This document shows positions 52,381-61,742 of a DNA stretch of 64,000 nucleotides, in pieces. Source of the DNA: CALGYY01 sp963678485 (GTDB lineage: Bacteria > Bacteroidota > Bacteroidia > Bacteroidales > CAIWKO01). Numbering within the stretch: the stretch's first letter is position 1; every line of letters starts with the position of its first letter. The notes under the pieces are model-generated. The model did no database searches and was not told where the DNA came from. It was given only the letters and a program-made list of their open reading frames with translations. Position numbers and translations under genes: made by a program. Location: contig OY782882.1 in assembly GCA_963678485.1 (NCBI GenBank), positions 4,092,001-4,156,000 of the forward strand, given 5' to 3'.

Positions 52381-52796
52381 ATGTCGCGACCTCCCAGAAA
52401 TAGAATTGTTAGCAGCCCGCCACAAATGATTGGTTTTAAGCCATATGGGATTGAAAAATGCAAAAAGGAAAGTGTGAACCTGACCTTTGATGAGTTTCAG
52501 GGATTCAAGTATATGAATTATGATTTAATCAAACAGGACGAAGCGGCAGCAAAGATGGGCATTTCTAGACCCACCTTTACGCGCCTGTACAATTCGGCTT
52601 TAAAAAAATCGCACTTGCCTTCGTTGAGGGGCAGTCGATTGCGATTTTTGGTGGTGATGTTCAATTCGAGCATGAATGGCTGCGGTGTTCGAAATGTTTC
52701 AAATTGATAGAAGGTAATTCGAATCATTTACGCTGTGCCAATTGCAAATTATATGGTAATGAAGAATTAGTGAATATTATTAAGTCTTCTGATTGA
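52381..52796 (+). pseudogene. UPF0251/DUF134 DNA-binding protein, frameshifted at an A7 run
   Basis: The first frame gives the DUF134 HTH region (PPRNRIVSSPPQMIGFKPYG; AAKMGISRPTFTRLYNSALKK), then shifts at A7 (52602-52608). Adding one A continues as IALAFVEGQSIAIFGGD, CSKCFK, CANCKLYG and ends at TGA 52794-52796. The upper frame alone stops at 52707. The product would be about 138 residues, shorter than the divergent paralogue at 51590. Either a broken gene, a sequencing indel, or transcriptional slippage on the A run. Confidence 0.8.
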
Positions 52797-52899
52797 AGAT
52801 GATAGAGATAACTGAAAAACAAAAGGTTTTGGAAGGAAAGCGGACTCCTTAGCCTATGGGAGAACCTGGGTTGCGTATGTCAGAGTCTCCCTTGAATAA

Positions 52900-53034
52900 T
52901 TAGGTCTTGGAATTTTCCTGCGCAAATACAAGGCGACAGAGATCTTATTAATTCTGGGGATAGTTGTGACAGCTTTTTCAATCGTGGTGCTGATTTTTAG
53001 TATTATTGAATTTCTCCTAACGAAAATCAAATAA
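52900..53034 (+). other. Open segment for a possible small membrane peptide
   Basis: Forty-four codons without ATG translate to a Lys/Arg-bounded hydrophobic stretch (EILLILGIVVTAFSIVVLIF) ending in TKIK and TAA. A stop precedes it at 52897. It may be a remnant of a small membrane protein gene or chance. The rest of 52797-53079 holds nothing recognised. Confidence 0.25.
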
Positions 53035-53079
53035 AAAAGAAATAGCATTATTCTCAGGAAATGATTCAAAAAACTTACC

Positions 53080-54834
53080 GTGCTTCATAAAGAAGAATAT
53101 ATGATTAGGACTATTCGCCGAGGTAACGAGAAAAATTTTATGTTTCCTGTCTTTGCCGTATTGTTTCTGATTTCATTTGCAATCGTTTCCTATTTTGCTT
53201 GGGTTAGTCATGTTAGGTTTAAGGAAACTTTGGTGAATCAATGGAACCAGCAACTGGAGTCGACCCTTGAAATCTCATCCATCAACCTGACACATTATTT
53301 TACAAAGTTTTCTCAGAATCTTGACTATCTTTCCCATAATGCTTCTGTTCAAGAATGGGCATATAAAGGAGAAATGACCAATTGTTGTGGTACCTACTGT
53401 CCTTTAGGAAATTTATATAGATTGCATAAAAATGAAATTGATGCACTTGTCCTACTGGATAGCACAGGAACTGTTATTGAACGATTTTCCAAAGCAAATC
53501 CAGCCCATAAAGTTAATGAAAAATGTGCCAGTAATCCGTTACAACACGATGGGAATCTCGACAATAAAGTGCAAATAAGCAATTCATTTATCAATAAGGA
53601 TGGTCACCTGGCTATAAGCATTTCTTTTCCTTTATATTATCATGAGCAATATGCCGGAGCAGTAAGATGGATGATCGAGTTGGCGAATATTACCAAACAG
53701 TTCATTGCGCCTGTTAAACTGGGGGAGGAAGGTTATATGTTCGTCGTTGACAATAACAGGAACATAATATCGCATCCGAATCAAGGCTTAATAGGGAAAT
53801 CGCTGCAAAGTGTTGTAGATTCTGTCGTTAGCAATAAATCCCCAAATAGCGACACTCAATATTTTAACGAAACTTCTTCTTTCTATAAGGATGTTGCGGA
53901 TTCTATCCCTGAAGGATTTGGAAGGTGTATCGATTTTGCAAATAATAAATATTGTATTGCAGCTTATAAGAAAATTGAAATTGGCAATAAACAGTGGATT
54001 CTAGTTGCTTCAATGCCCTATAGTGAAATTTCAAATCCTGTTTTAAGTCATGCGCTTACGACTTTTGGCCTCGCTGGATCTATTATGCTTATCATTTTTA
54101 TCATTGGCATTGCTTTTTTCAATATGCAAAAGAAAAAAGCGAAGTTAGAGGTTGAAACAAAATATCTTTCTGAGATTGCCAAAACAGCGCAGGAATTGAA
54201 AGTTGAAAGAAGTATGAGACTCACAGCAATGATAGACGGACAGGAACATGAGCGACAGAGGATATCCCGTGAGATTCATGATGGGCTCGGCCAATATCTG
54301 TTGGCTATGAAGGTGAAATTGGAAAATGGAATTATAAATCGTGATATCGAAGGTAATGAATTATTAAAGGAGCTTAAATTGCTTTTCATCAGAACCATCG
54401 AAGAGGTTAAAAGGATTTCAGACAACCTTATCCCTGTTATTCTTGATGAATTTGGTATTTCGATCGCATTGAATAATCTTTGCGATGATATCGCTAAAGA
54501 TAACAAAATGCAAATCGCATTTGTATCCTTTGGGGTTCCGACAAATATTGATAGCAAGACGCAAACGTATATTTATCGTATTGCTCAGGAAGGCCTAAGC
54601 AATATTGTAAAGCATGCTAAAGCAAGTGAGGCCAATGTTCAATTACTTGGAAATGTGGATCAGGTTAACTTGGTTATACAGGACGATGGTTGCGGGTTTG
54701 ATATGGAGGGAAATACAAAAGGTAACGGACTTAATAATATGAAAGAAAGGGCCGCGATTCTGAATGGTACAGTTGAAATAGTAAGTAAGCCAGGTGAGGG
54801 AACAACAATTGCGGTGAAGATTCCATTGAAATGA
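53080..54834 (+). CDS. Sensor histidine kinase, NarL-type, with Cache domain
   Basis: 584 residues. Membrane helix one (about 21-43), a dCache-like periplasmic sensor (about 45-320; AISISFPLYYHEQYAGAVRWMIE, GEEGYMFVVDNN) and helix two (about 325-347) precede a coiled coil and a HisKA_3 domain with His400 (RQRISREIHDGLGQ) and an HATPase (AQEGLSNIVKHA, DDGCGFD, GNGLNNMKERA). The sensor has an unusual Cys102-Cys103-x3-Cys107 cluster. It controls the response regulator that overlaps its stop by four bases. A start at 53101 is also possible. Confidence 0.92.
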   Translation: MLHKEEYMIRTIRRGNEKNFMFPVFAVLFLISFAIVSYFAWVSHVRFKETLVNQWNQQLESTLEISSINLTHYFTKFSQNLDYLSHNASVQEWAYKGEMTNCCGTYCPLGNLYRLHKNEIDALVLLDSTGTVIERFSKANPAHKVNEKCASNPLQHDGNLDNKVQISNSFINKDGHLAISISFPLYYHEQYAGAVRWMIELANITKQFIAPVKLGEEGYMFVVDNNRNIISHPNQGLIGKSLQSVVDSVVSNKSPNSDTQYFNETSSFYKDVADSIPEGFGRCIDFANNKYCIAAYKKIEIGNKQWILVASMPYSEISNPVLSHALTTFGLAGSIMLIIFIIGIAFFNMQKKKAKLEVETKYLSEIAKTAQELKVERSMRLTAMIDGQEHERQRISREIHDGLGQYLLAMKVKLENGIINRDIEGNELLKELKLLFIRTIEEVKRISDNLIPVILDEFGISIALNNLCDDIAKDNKMQIAFVSFGVPTNIDSKTQTYIYRIAQEGLSNIVKHAKASEANVQLLGNVDQVNLVIQDDGCGFDMEGNTKGNGLNNMKERAAILNGTVEIVSKPGEGTTIAVKIPLK

Positions 54835-55493
54835 GTACAACCATTAAGATTCTTATTATTGATGATCATCAGATATTCCGAGATGGCATCAGTTCTATGT
54901 TTAATGAAGAGGATGATATCTTAGTCGTCGGTTATGCTTCCGACGGAGAAGAGGCATTAACGAGGATAGAGCAATTGGATCCTGATATATTATTGCTGGA
55001 TATTTCGTTACCGAAAATCACTGGGCTTGATTTACTGAAGATCGTCAGTGAAAAGTATCTTGGAGTTAGAACACTCGTGCTTTCAATGTATAGTAAGGAT
55101 GAATATGTTTACAGGGCAATGACTGCTGGCGCATATGGCTATCTTCTGAAGCAGAATACATCAAAGGATGAGTTGCTTATGGCCATAAGAACGGTATTCG
55201 GTGGAGCAAAGTACCTGAATGATGAGGTAAGTCTGGTGATGAAAAAAAGTCATTCAATAAAAAGCACCATGAGTGACGAATTCCAAAGAAACATCAGTAC
55301 ACTTACTAAGCGTGAACTTGAAATTGTCAGGCTTGTTGCTGAAGGTTTAACAAATCAAGAAATGGCGAGTAAACTGTTTGTGAACATTCGGACTATTGAA
55401 ACACATAAAACAAATATCCTTCAGAAACTCCAGCTCAAGAATTCGGTTGATCTGGTAAAATATGCCATCCAGAACAACCTTCTGGAATTATAG
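54831..55493 (+). CDS. NarL/LuxR-family response regulator
   Basis: 220 residues. Receiver domain with Asp11/Asp12 and phosphoacceptor Asp57 (ILLLDISLP), LKQN near 110, and a C-terminal LuxR-type HTH (TKRELEIVRLVAEGLTNQEM, NIRTIETHKTNI). It pairs with the upstream HisKA_3 kinase, and the TonB receptor 87 bases downstream in the same direction is a likely target. Confidence 0.94.
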   Translation: MSTTIKILIIDDHQIFRDGISSMFNEEDDILVVGYASDGEEALTRIEQLDPDILLLDISLPKITGLDLLKIVSEKYLGVRTLVLSMYSKDEYVYRAMTAGAYGYLLKQNTSKDELLMAIRTVFGGAKYLNDEVSLVMKKSHSIKSTMSDEFQRNISTLTKRELEIVRLVAEGLTNQEMASKLFVNIRTIETHKTNILQKLQLKNSVDLVKYAIQNNLLEL

Positions 55494-55580
55494 AAAATTA
55501 GTGATTCACTAAGAAAAATACTATGGTATACTAATAATTTTGCTGGTCCTTAAATAGTAATACATTAAATAATAATCGAT

Positions 55581-57728
55581 ATGAAAATAAAATTACTGTT
55601 TTTTGCCTTCATTCTTTTTATGGCATCATTTGTTAGTGCCCAGAATATTAATGATACCATAAAACTTGACCCGGTTCAGATCATCGAGCAGGCCAGTAAA
55701 AAAATTCCCTACATAAAGAATGTCGTTTTAAAATCTGATATTGATGAGGTGGCCTCCCGCGATATAGGGGAATTGTTGCGCAGTATACCCAATGTTTCCG
55801 GATTAAGAAAAGGCGGTGCGAACATAGATCCCGTGGTGCGCGGATTTAAATTCAGTCAGATCATTACCTTGCTCAATGGTTCAATTGGTCTTGAAGGTGG
55901 ATGCCCCAACCGCATGGATCCAACGACATCGCATATAGATATTGATGATATAGAGCAGATCGAAGTGATCAAAGGTCCTTATGCATTACGCTACGGGCCT
56001 TCGTTTGGTGGAGTGATCAATCTCATTACCAAGCAACCTAAATTGGGTGAGAAGTTTGAACTTCACACCAAGGCCTCAGTGGGATATGAGTCTAACTACA
56101 ATGGTAACAAAGAGCATTTGGCACTGATCGGCGGTACCAATAAAGTAAGTTTTGTCCTCACCGGAAACCGCATCAAATATGGCGATTATCAAGATGGTGA
56201 TCAGAATATCGTAAAATCATCTTTTAATAAATACAGCTACAGCGCACGATTGAACTTCACCCCATGGAAAACTCACAATTTTGGGCTGAGTTATATTGGC
56301 TCACATCATAGAAATGTTCGTTTTCCGGCATTACAGATGGATGAACGTGAAGATAATACCAGAATATACGGATTCAGTTATGTGACAAGCGGACATAAGG
56401 GCATATTCAGCGGAGCTAACCTTAAGGCCAGTTACGCTATGGTTGATCATGTGATGGACAATAAGTATCGTGCGAATTCCGACACCATGGTGGCCATTTC
56501 TGATGTGGATGCGAATACCCTTGGGGTTCGTGGCGGGGTTGACCTGAATTTCAAGAACAAATATTTCCTGTTTATCGGCGGCGATTTTCAACAGATCACC
56601 AAAGATGGTGACAGGGTGAAGACCATGATCATGCAACCGCCTGTGAACGGCGCTATTCCCACGAAAGTGGAGGCATTGTGGAACAAAGCCCACATTCAAA
56701 ACATCGGAATGTACGGCGAATTTAAAACAGCCTTGGGTACGTTTGATCTTGTCGGCGCTGTACGTCTTGATTTGAATTCAGCGGGTTCGGGTATCATTGA
56801 AGTGTTTGGAACCACAGTGGGAGGGGTTACACCGGTGCTTCTGACCAATGATAATACCTCCAGCCATTTCACGAATTTTAGTTTTAACCTGGGTGCGACC
56901 AAACGATTTGGCAAGAATTTCTCCTTGGGATTGTCGGCAGGACGCGGAGTGCGTAGCCCGAATATGGTGGAACGCTTTATTATTCTTTTGCCTGTAGCTT
57001 ATGATAACTATGACTATTATGGCAATCCCCAACTTAAACCAGAAGCCAATAATGAAGCGGACCTCACCTTGAAGTTCAGACACGATAAGGCCGGAAGTGC
57101 TGAGTTTAATGTGTTTTATTCGTTGGTCCAGAATTACATTATGGGTCGCAGGATCGCCCCAGCCGAGCAAAAGCCACTTAGTATGAATGTGCTAGGGGTT
57201 AAGGAGTTCTATAATGCTGGCAACGCTACCTTGATGGGATTCGAGCTTGGATATGCACTTCCGGAAAGTTATAAACTTGGATTGCACGTTACCGCCGCTT
57301 ATACCTATGGAACCATCGCGGAGGTAACCAAACAGATCCTCGACCCGACTAAGGTAATCAGCCAGCAGGTAGTAGGAGAGGAGATTCTGAAAAATGACGC
57401 ACTCACTGAGATTCCACCGCTGGAAGCCAATGTTTCAGTAAGCTATAAGTTTCTGAAAAAGCGCCTCATTCCGCGGATTTCGACCCGTATCGTATTGGAT
57501 CAGGGACATGTTTCCAGTGCATTTTATGAAGCATCGACTCCGGGTTTTGTTTTATTGAATGCAGGATTGACCTATAAACACAGTGATTTAATCACTTTGA
57601 GTGGTGGGGTGAACAATATTCTGGATCAGGCTTATTATGAACATCTGAATCGTAAAATGATTGGAACTACAGCAAAACTCTATGAGCCAGGGCGAGTGTT
57701 CTACATTAATCTTTTCTTTAATCTTTAA
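55581..57728 (+). CDS. TonB-dependent receptor
   Basis: 715 residues with signal peptide (cut after VSAQ). No CarboxypepD domain; a plug (LLRSIPNVSGLRKGGANIDP, IEQIEVIKGPYALRYGPSFGG) starts soon after, then a barrel ending in FYINLFFNL, with a terminal aromatic/Leu as required for BAM. The sequence NGSIGLEGGCPNRMDPTTSH contains a Cys-Pro and resembles siderophore/metallophore receptors. It is followed by a lipoprotein and an MbnP-like protein (11 bases each), so a metal complex is the likely substrate. Confidence 0.92.
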   Translation: MKIKLLFFAFILFMASFVSAQNINDTIKLDPVQIIEQASKKIPYIKNVVLKSDIDEVASRDIGELLRSIPNVSGLRKGGANIDPVVRGFKFSQIITLLNGSIGLEGGCPNRMDPTTSHIDIDDIEQIEVIKGPYALRYGPSFGGVINLITKQPKLGEKFELHTKASVGYESNYNGNKEHLALIGGTNKVSFVLTGNRIKYGDYQDGDQNIVKSSFNKYSYSARLNFTPWKTHNFGLSYIGSHHRNVRFPALQMDEREDNTRIYGFSYVTSGHKGIFSGANLKASYAMVDHVMDNKYRANSDTMVAISDVDANTLGVRGGVDLNFKNKYFLFIGGDFQQITKDGDRVKTMIMQPPVNGAIPTKVEALWNKAHIQNIGMYGEFKTALGTFDLVGAVRLDLNSAGSGIIEVFGTTVGGVTPVLLTNDNTSSHFTNFSFNLGATKRFGKNFSLGLSAGRGVRSPNMVERFIILLPVAYDNYDYYGNPQLKPEANNEADLTLKFRHDKAGSAEFNVFYSLVQNYIMGRRIAPAEQKPLSMNVLGVKEFYNAGNATLMGFELGYALPESYKLGLHVTAAYTYGTIAEVTKQILDPTKVISQQVVGEEILKNDALTEIPPLEANVSVSYKFLKKRLIPRISTRIVLDQGHVSSAFYEASTPGFVLLNAGLTYKHSDLITLSGGVNNILDQAYYEHLNRKMIGTTAKLYEPGRVFYINLFFNL

Positions 57729-57739
57729 ATTGCGACCAT

Positions 57740-58105
57740 ATGAAAAAGATCATCATATTCCTTATTGTTAGTGTGGCTGTAGTCTTTTCAGCCTGCGAGA
57801 AAAGCAATACCCAAAAAGTCTCCTACTTTGTCACCAATTCACAAAAGGGCTTTAATGTATCCTATCTTGATGAAACTGGTACGATACAAACCACCTACAT
57901 CACTACTCAAAGTGCGAACGACAAAAAGGTCATCACCACCTATCTGGCAGATCCAGGTGATATCGTGTATGTTTCAGTTACTGATACCACGACCTCGTCA
58001 TTTGTGAAAGTGCGTATCTTTGTCAATGATAAGATTTATAAAGAGGCTTCTCGAACCGACAACAAAACCATGCCTGTGACCGTTTCAGGAACCATACCCT
58101 ACTAA
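57740..58105 (+). CDS. Small lipoprotein
   Basis: 121 residues with lipobox FSAC (Cys19), then EKSNTQKVSYFVTNSQKGF. The mature part is a single beta-sandwich-like domain (KVITTYLADPGDIVYVSVTDTT). It lies between the TonB receptor and the MbnP-like gene with gaps of 11 bases, and so belongs to that uptake operon. No family recognised. Confidence 0.8.
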   Translation: MKKIIIFLIVSVAVVFSACEKSNTQKVSYFVTNSQKGFNVSYLDETGTIQTTYITTQSANDKKVITTYLADPGDIVYVSVTDTTTSSFVKVRIFVNDKIYKEASRTDNKTMPVTVSGTIPY

Positions 58106-58116
58106 AACAGATCCTC

Positions 58117-58926
58117 ATGAAGAGATTCAGTCTTGCACTCGTTTTCGTTTTCTTGTTAATGACAATTATTAACTCATGTAAAAAGGAAGAACCAGTTACA
58201 ACAAAGAAATCGGGCAAGATAGTGTTGAAGTTCTCGCACAAGATCGATGGACAGGCAATTCAAATGGATACGCTGATATATACCAATGCAGCAGGGAATG
58301 AATATCTTGTGAATGAAATCCAGTATTTCATTTCGGATGTCACTTTGCACAACTCAGATGGTAGCAGTAAAATGATTGATGCATGGGAGGACATACATTA
58401 TGTTGATACTGATATACCGTCAACTTGGATATGGAATGTAATGGATTCAATTCCTGCCGGCAATTATACTTCGATATCGTTCACATTTGGAATTTCTCAG
58501 GCAAAGAACATTTCCTATATGTATGTCAATCCCCCGGAAAGCAATATGTTTTGGCCGGATTTCCTTGGAGGAGGTTATCATTACATGAAATTGAACGGAA
58601 AGTGGAAAGACACCTCTAATGTGGTTGTCCCTTTTGATTTCCATTTGGGCATAGGTCAGAACTATGCCAGCGGTGTAATAGATGTCGATTCAATAACCGG
58701 GTTTGTACAGAATTATTTCAATGTTGATCTTCCTTCCAGTGCATTTTCTTTGGCGGAAAATGAGACTAGGGAGATTGAAATTGTGATGGATGTTGAGAGT
58801 TGGTTCGAAACGCCTCATGTATGGGATCATAATGTCTGGGGCAGTTACATCATGCAAAATCAGAGTGCATTACAAACCGTTAAGGAAAACGGTATGGATG
58901 TTTTTACAATAGGAAGCATTCATTAA
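58117..58926 (+). CDS. MbnP-like lipoprotein
   Basis: 269 residues with lipobox IINSC and KKEEP. The features NEIQYFISDVTLHNSDG, SISFTFGISQ, WPDFLGGGYHYMKLNGKW and ESWFETPHVWDHN match the MbnP family, which accompanies MbnH and methanobactin systems in copper handling and occurs with TonB receptors in Bacteroidota. Conserved Trp and His residues (W-P, GGGYHY, HVWDHN) could bind copper. No MbnH-type cytochrome follows. Confidence 0.83.
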   Translation: MKRFSLALVFVFLLMTIINSCKKEEPVTTKKSGKIVLKFSHKIDGQAIQMDTLIYTNAAGNEYLVNEIQYFISDVTLHNSDGSSKMIDAWEDIHYVDTDIPSTWIWNVMDSIPAGNYTSISFTFGISQAKNISYMYVNPPESNMFWPDFLGGGYHYMKLNGKWKDTSNVVVPFDFHLGIGQNYASGVIDVDSITGFVQNYFNVDLPSSAFSLAENETREIEIVMDVESWFETPHVWDHNVWGSYIMQNQSALQTVKENGMDVFTIGSIH

Positions 58927-58953
58927 AACAAATCGAATAGCCAGAATAACAGC

Positions 58954-59886
58954 ATGTATCCGACAATTTCTTATCTTATTAAAGACTTAACGGGCTATTG
59001 GTTCGATTTACCAATTCATAGCTTTGGATTTTTCGTCGCGATAGCATTTTTGCTTTCCGCTTACATTTTAAAACTTGAATTAAAAAGGAAGGAAAAGGAT
59101 GGTTCGCTACAAGTATACACTAATAAAAAAGGCAAAGAAATCCGTCCTTATAAACAAGTTGATAGTATTCTCATTATTGCTGCTATTGCTGGGATAATTG
59201 GTGCCCGACTATTTTCTATCCTGGAATACTGGGATGATTTTATTCGGAACCCGATAGGAACCCTATTCTCAATGAACGGCTTGACTTTTTATGGTGGGTT
59301 GATTTTGGGAAGTGTCGCTGTAATTATCTATACAACAAAGAGAGGTATAAAGACAATTCATCTGCTGGATGCGGCTGCGCCAGCATTAATGCTTGCTTAT
59401 GCCATTGGTAGAATAGGTTGCCAGGTATCTGGAGACGGTGATTGGGGAATTGATAATCTATCACCAAAGCCGGGATGGTTGAGTTTTATGCCGGATTGGG
59501 CTTGGGCTTATAATTACCCGCATAATGTGATTAGTGCTGGAATTCCTATCCCTGGTTGTCAGGGAGAATACTGCAATGCTTTGGCAAATCCCGTTTTTCC
59601 TACACCGTTGTATGAAATTGTAATTTGCACTTTGCTTTTCTTCACGTTGTGGATAATTCGTAAGAGAATCAAAACGGCAGGGATACTGTTTTCTATTTAT
59701 TTGATAATGAATGGCATTGAGAGATTCTTTATCGAGAAAATCCGCATCGATAGCGAATATCAATTATTTGGCTTCGGGATTAAACAAGCTGAAATCATTT
59801 CGTTCATACTAGTAACTTCTGGCATCTATATGATGGTACACCTGTGGGTTTTACGCTTTCATCAATCTCTGAGAAATCATTCATAG
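58954..59886 (+). CDS. lgt: Prolipoprotein diacylglyceryl transferase
   Basis: 310 residues with seven hydrophobic segments. The Lgt motif GRIGCQVSGDGDWG (family consensus GRxGNFxNxExxG) holds the conserved Arg, and the later FFIEKIRIDSEYQ matches the second conserved region (R-x(E/D)). It transfers diacylglycerol to the lipobox Cys. It lies 27 bases after the MbnP-like gene. Lgt is usually single-copy; whether this is the only copy cannot be judged from here. Confidence 0.9.
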   Translation: MYPTISYLIKDLTGYWFDLPIHSFGFFVAIAFLLSAYILKLELKRKEKDGSLQVYTNKKGKEIRPYKQVDSILIIAAIAGIIGARLFSILEYWDDFIRNPIGTLFSMNGLTFYGGLILGSVAVIIYTTKRGIKTIHLLDAAAPALMLAYAIGRIGCQVSGDGDWGIDNLSPKPGWLSFMPDWAWAYNYPHNVISAGIPIPGCQGEYCNALANPVFPTPLYEIVICTLLFFTLWIIRKRIKTAGILFSIYLIMNGIERFFIEKIRIDSEYQLFGFGIKQAEIISFILVTSGIYMMVHLWVLRFHQSLRNHS

Positions 59887-60064
59887 TTTTGTATTTCAGT
59901 ATTCTGCAAAGAAAGATCGATTTTATGCGTCTTTGTTGAATTGCTTTGATGGCTTACGATATCTCGTTAATTTTTTAAAATGCTCATAAAGAATACCGCA
60001 AGTTTAGTGGTGATATTCGACTGAGGTGTGCTTATTTAAGTGGATTATAAGTACAATCAATTTT

Positions 60065-60949
60065 CTATGGTCGTGATACAAGGAACTTCCCGGAAAAAAT
60101 ACTGATTCCGTAGGAATTGAGGATGCTGTAATTATAGGTCCCCTGCGCCATTGCAGAAACGTCGACGCTACAAGAATTGCTTCTGAGAGGCTGGTTTATC
60201 ACCAATCGACCGCAGAGATCGGTGATGTAAAGCTGGTCGCCCTGGTTTGGACTTAAGCCGGTGACGAAATTAATCGTTTGTTGAGCAGGATTTGGGAAAA
60301 CCTGAACAGCAGTGCTTGTTTGTTCTTCAGAAATACCAGCGGCATTGCCTGCAAAAGCAAGATTATCAATCCACAAATAGTCGTTTTGTGTCGGAGTGCT
60401 TCCACTGGCTTTGAGGAAGATGATACAACTATCGGGATAATCGGCTGATTGATACACCAGATTTACTGTAAACGCACCCCAACTCATGGCCATGCCTGCA
60501 AGTGTTTTCAGTGCAGAGGCCACGGTGTCTCTTTTACCAGCGACACTATTCCATTTTGTGAGCACTAAGGAAATGGAGCCCTGACTGCTTCCGTAAATCA
60601 TATGCTGCCATTGTCCTGTGAAGCTTGCCGGACGAAGACTGTAAGGAAAACCTGATACTGGTAACATGGTGTTAGTGTCGAGGACACCACTTACCGCCAT
60701 GCCATTGATTACAGCTTTACTCACTGTTTTTGAGGTGAGTTTAAGATAGAAGGAGCCGGGATTACCAGGCGTTCCTTTAGTGGCTGTATATACTGCTGAA
60801 GAAGCGGTGTAATCGTTAAGTGTACCCCAATTATCAGGGTTTTCGTAAGTACCCATATTGGTCCATGATTCGAATCCCTGGTTAGGGACCTGAGCGAGAG
60901 TAATGCAGATAGAGGACAAAAATGCGATGAAAAATAGGGGTGTTTTCAT
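60065..60949 (-). CDS. Secreted PCMD-like protein with T9SS domain
   Basis: 294 residues with signal peptide (cut near TLAQ). The segment VPNQGFESWTNMGTYENPDNW through KLTSKTVS and ends near WIDNLAFAG resembles the PCMD/discoidin-like carbohydrate-binding domain of secreted Bacteroidota proteins. A type A sorting domain (VFPNPAQQTINFVTG to KFLVSRP) follows. Monocistronic. Glycan binding is inferred. Confidence 0.78.
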   Translation of the reverse strand: MKTPLFFIAFLSSICITLAQVPNQGFESWTNMGTYENPDNWGTLNDYTASSAVYTATKGTPGNPGSFYLKLTSKTVSKAVINGMAVSGVLDTNTMLPVSGFPYSLRPASFTGQWQHMIYGSSQGSISLVLTKWNSVAGKRDTVASALKTLAGMAMSWGAFTVNLVYQSADYPDSCIIFLKASGSTPTQNDYLWIDNLAFAGNAAGISEEQTSTAVQVFPNPAQQTINFVTGLSPNQGDQLYITDLCGRLVINQPLRSNSCSVDVSAMAQGTYNYSILNSYGISIFSGKFLVSRP

Positions 60950-61128
60950 AGGATTGATTAGTTAAAGTATTTTCTTTCAAGACAAAGGTAGTGAAATGGT
61001 TTTTGCCATGTGTAGAATCTTCTTAATATTTGATAATATTGATTATTTATATTAATTAAATCAGTGCGTGTCTATTTAGAAATGTAAGCTTAATCAAAAG
61101 CTGTAGAAAATTATTTTATATCGAAACC

Positions 61129-61164
61129 TTGCATTGTCCATTTCATTTCGTAATTTTGCGAAAT
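61129..61164 (+). promoter_or_regulatory. Promoter with palindromic candidate ArsR operator
   Basis: TTG (61129-61131), 19 bases, TAATTTTG (61151-61158), a good Bacteroidota promoter. ATTTCG (61145-61150) and CGAAAT (61159-61164) form an inverted repeat that surrounds the -7 box. TAGAAATGTAA occurs at 61077-61087 and 61166-61176. The ArsR encoded second in the operon probably binds here. Confidence 0.65.
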
Positions 61165-61188
61165 ATAGAAATGTAAATATTATCGTTT

Positions 61189-61428
61189 ATGGAAATCAAG
61201 GTATTAGGCACAGGTTGCGCAAATTGCAAGAATCTGGAGAAAGCCGTCATCAGCGCCGTTGCTGAAATGAATGTTACGGCCAATGTTGTTAAAGAAGAGG
61301 ATATTGTGAAGATTATGGGATATGGAATCATGCGTACCCCGGGATTGGTTATTAATGAAAAGGTTGTGGTAAGCGGCCGCGTTCCCTCAATTAAAGAAAT
61401 CAAAGAATTGATTCAACAAAATTTGTAA
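61189..61428 (+). CDS. Small thioredoxin-like protein (ArsE/TM0996-type)
   Basis: 79 residues. GTGCANCKN (Cys10, Cys13) is the redox site; MRTPGLVINEKVV gives the cis-Pro. It has the length and motif of thioredoxin-like proteins of the MTH895/TM0996 group, and with an ArsR gene that starts in its stop (TAATG) corresponds to ArsE of arsEFG operons. It is the first gene of the operon. Confidence 0.88.
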   Translation: MEIKVLGTGCANCKNLEKAVISAVAEMNVTANVVKEEDIVKIMGYGIMRTPGLVINEKVVVSGRVPSIKEIKELIQQNL

Positions 61429-61733
61429 TGATGGTGGCAAAGCCAAAATTTACCGAAGCACAGCTGCAATTGGCGCGCATCGCCAAGGCACTTAGCCATC
61501 CTGCACGCATTTATATCATGGAACGATTGGCAGGATTGAATTGCTGTTGTACCAGCGGAGAAATGATCGGCGATATTCCTATCGCCCGTTCTACGCTTTC
61601 GCAGCATTTGAAGGAACTTAAACTTGCCGGACTCATTCAGGGTGAGATTGAACCTCCTAAAATTAAATATTGTATTAACCGCGCTAATTGGGAAATTGCA
61701 AAACAGTTGCTGGCCGAATTTACACAACGATAA
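61428..61733 (+). CDS. ArsR/SmtB-family repressor
   Basis: 101 residues. A winged helix with ALSHPARIYIMERL, ARSTLSQHLKELKLAGLI and EPPKIKYCIN is clear. Three consecutive Cys (39-41, LNCCCTSG) at the end of helix 3 equivalent could bind As(III) or another soft metal(loid). It likely represses its own operon through the palindrome at 61145-61164. Confidence 0.93.
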   Translation: MMVAKPKFTEAQLQLARIAKALSHPARIYIMERLAGLNCCCTSGEMIGDIPIARSTLSQHLKELKLAGLIQGEIEPPKIKYCINRANWEIAKQLLAEFTQR

Positions 61734-61742
61734 CAGCTTAAT

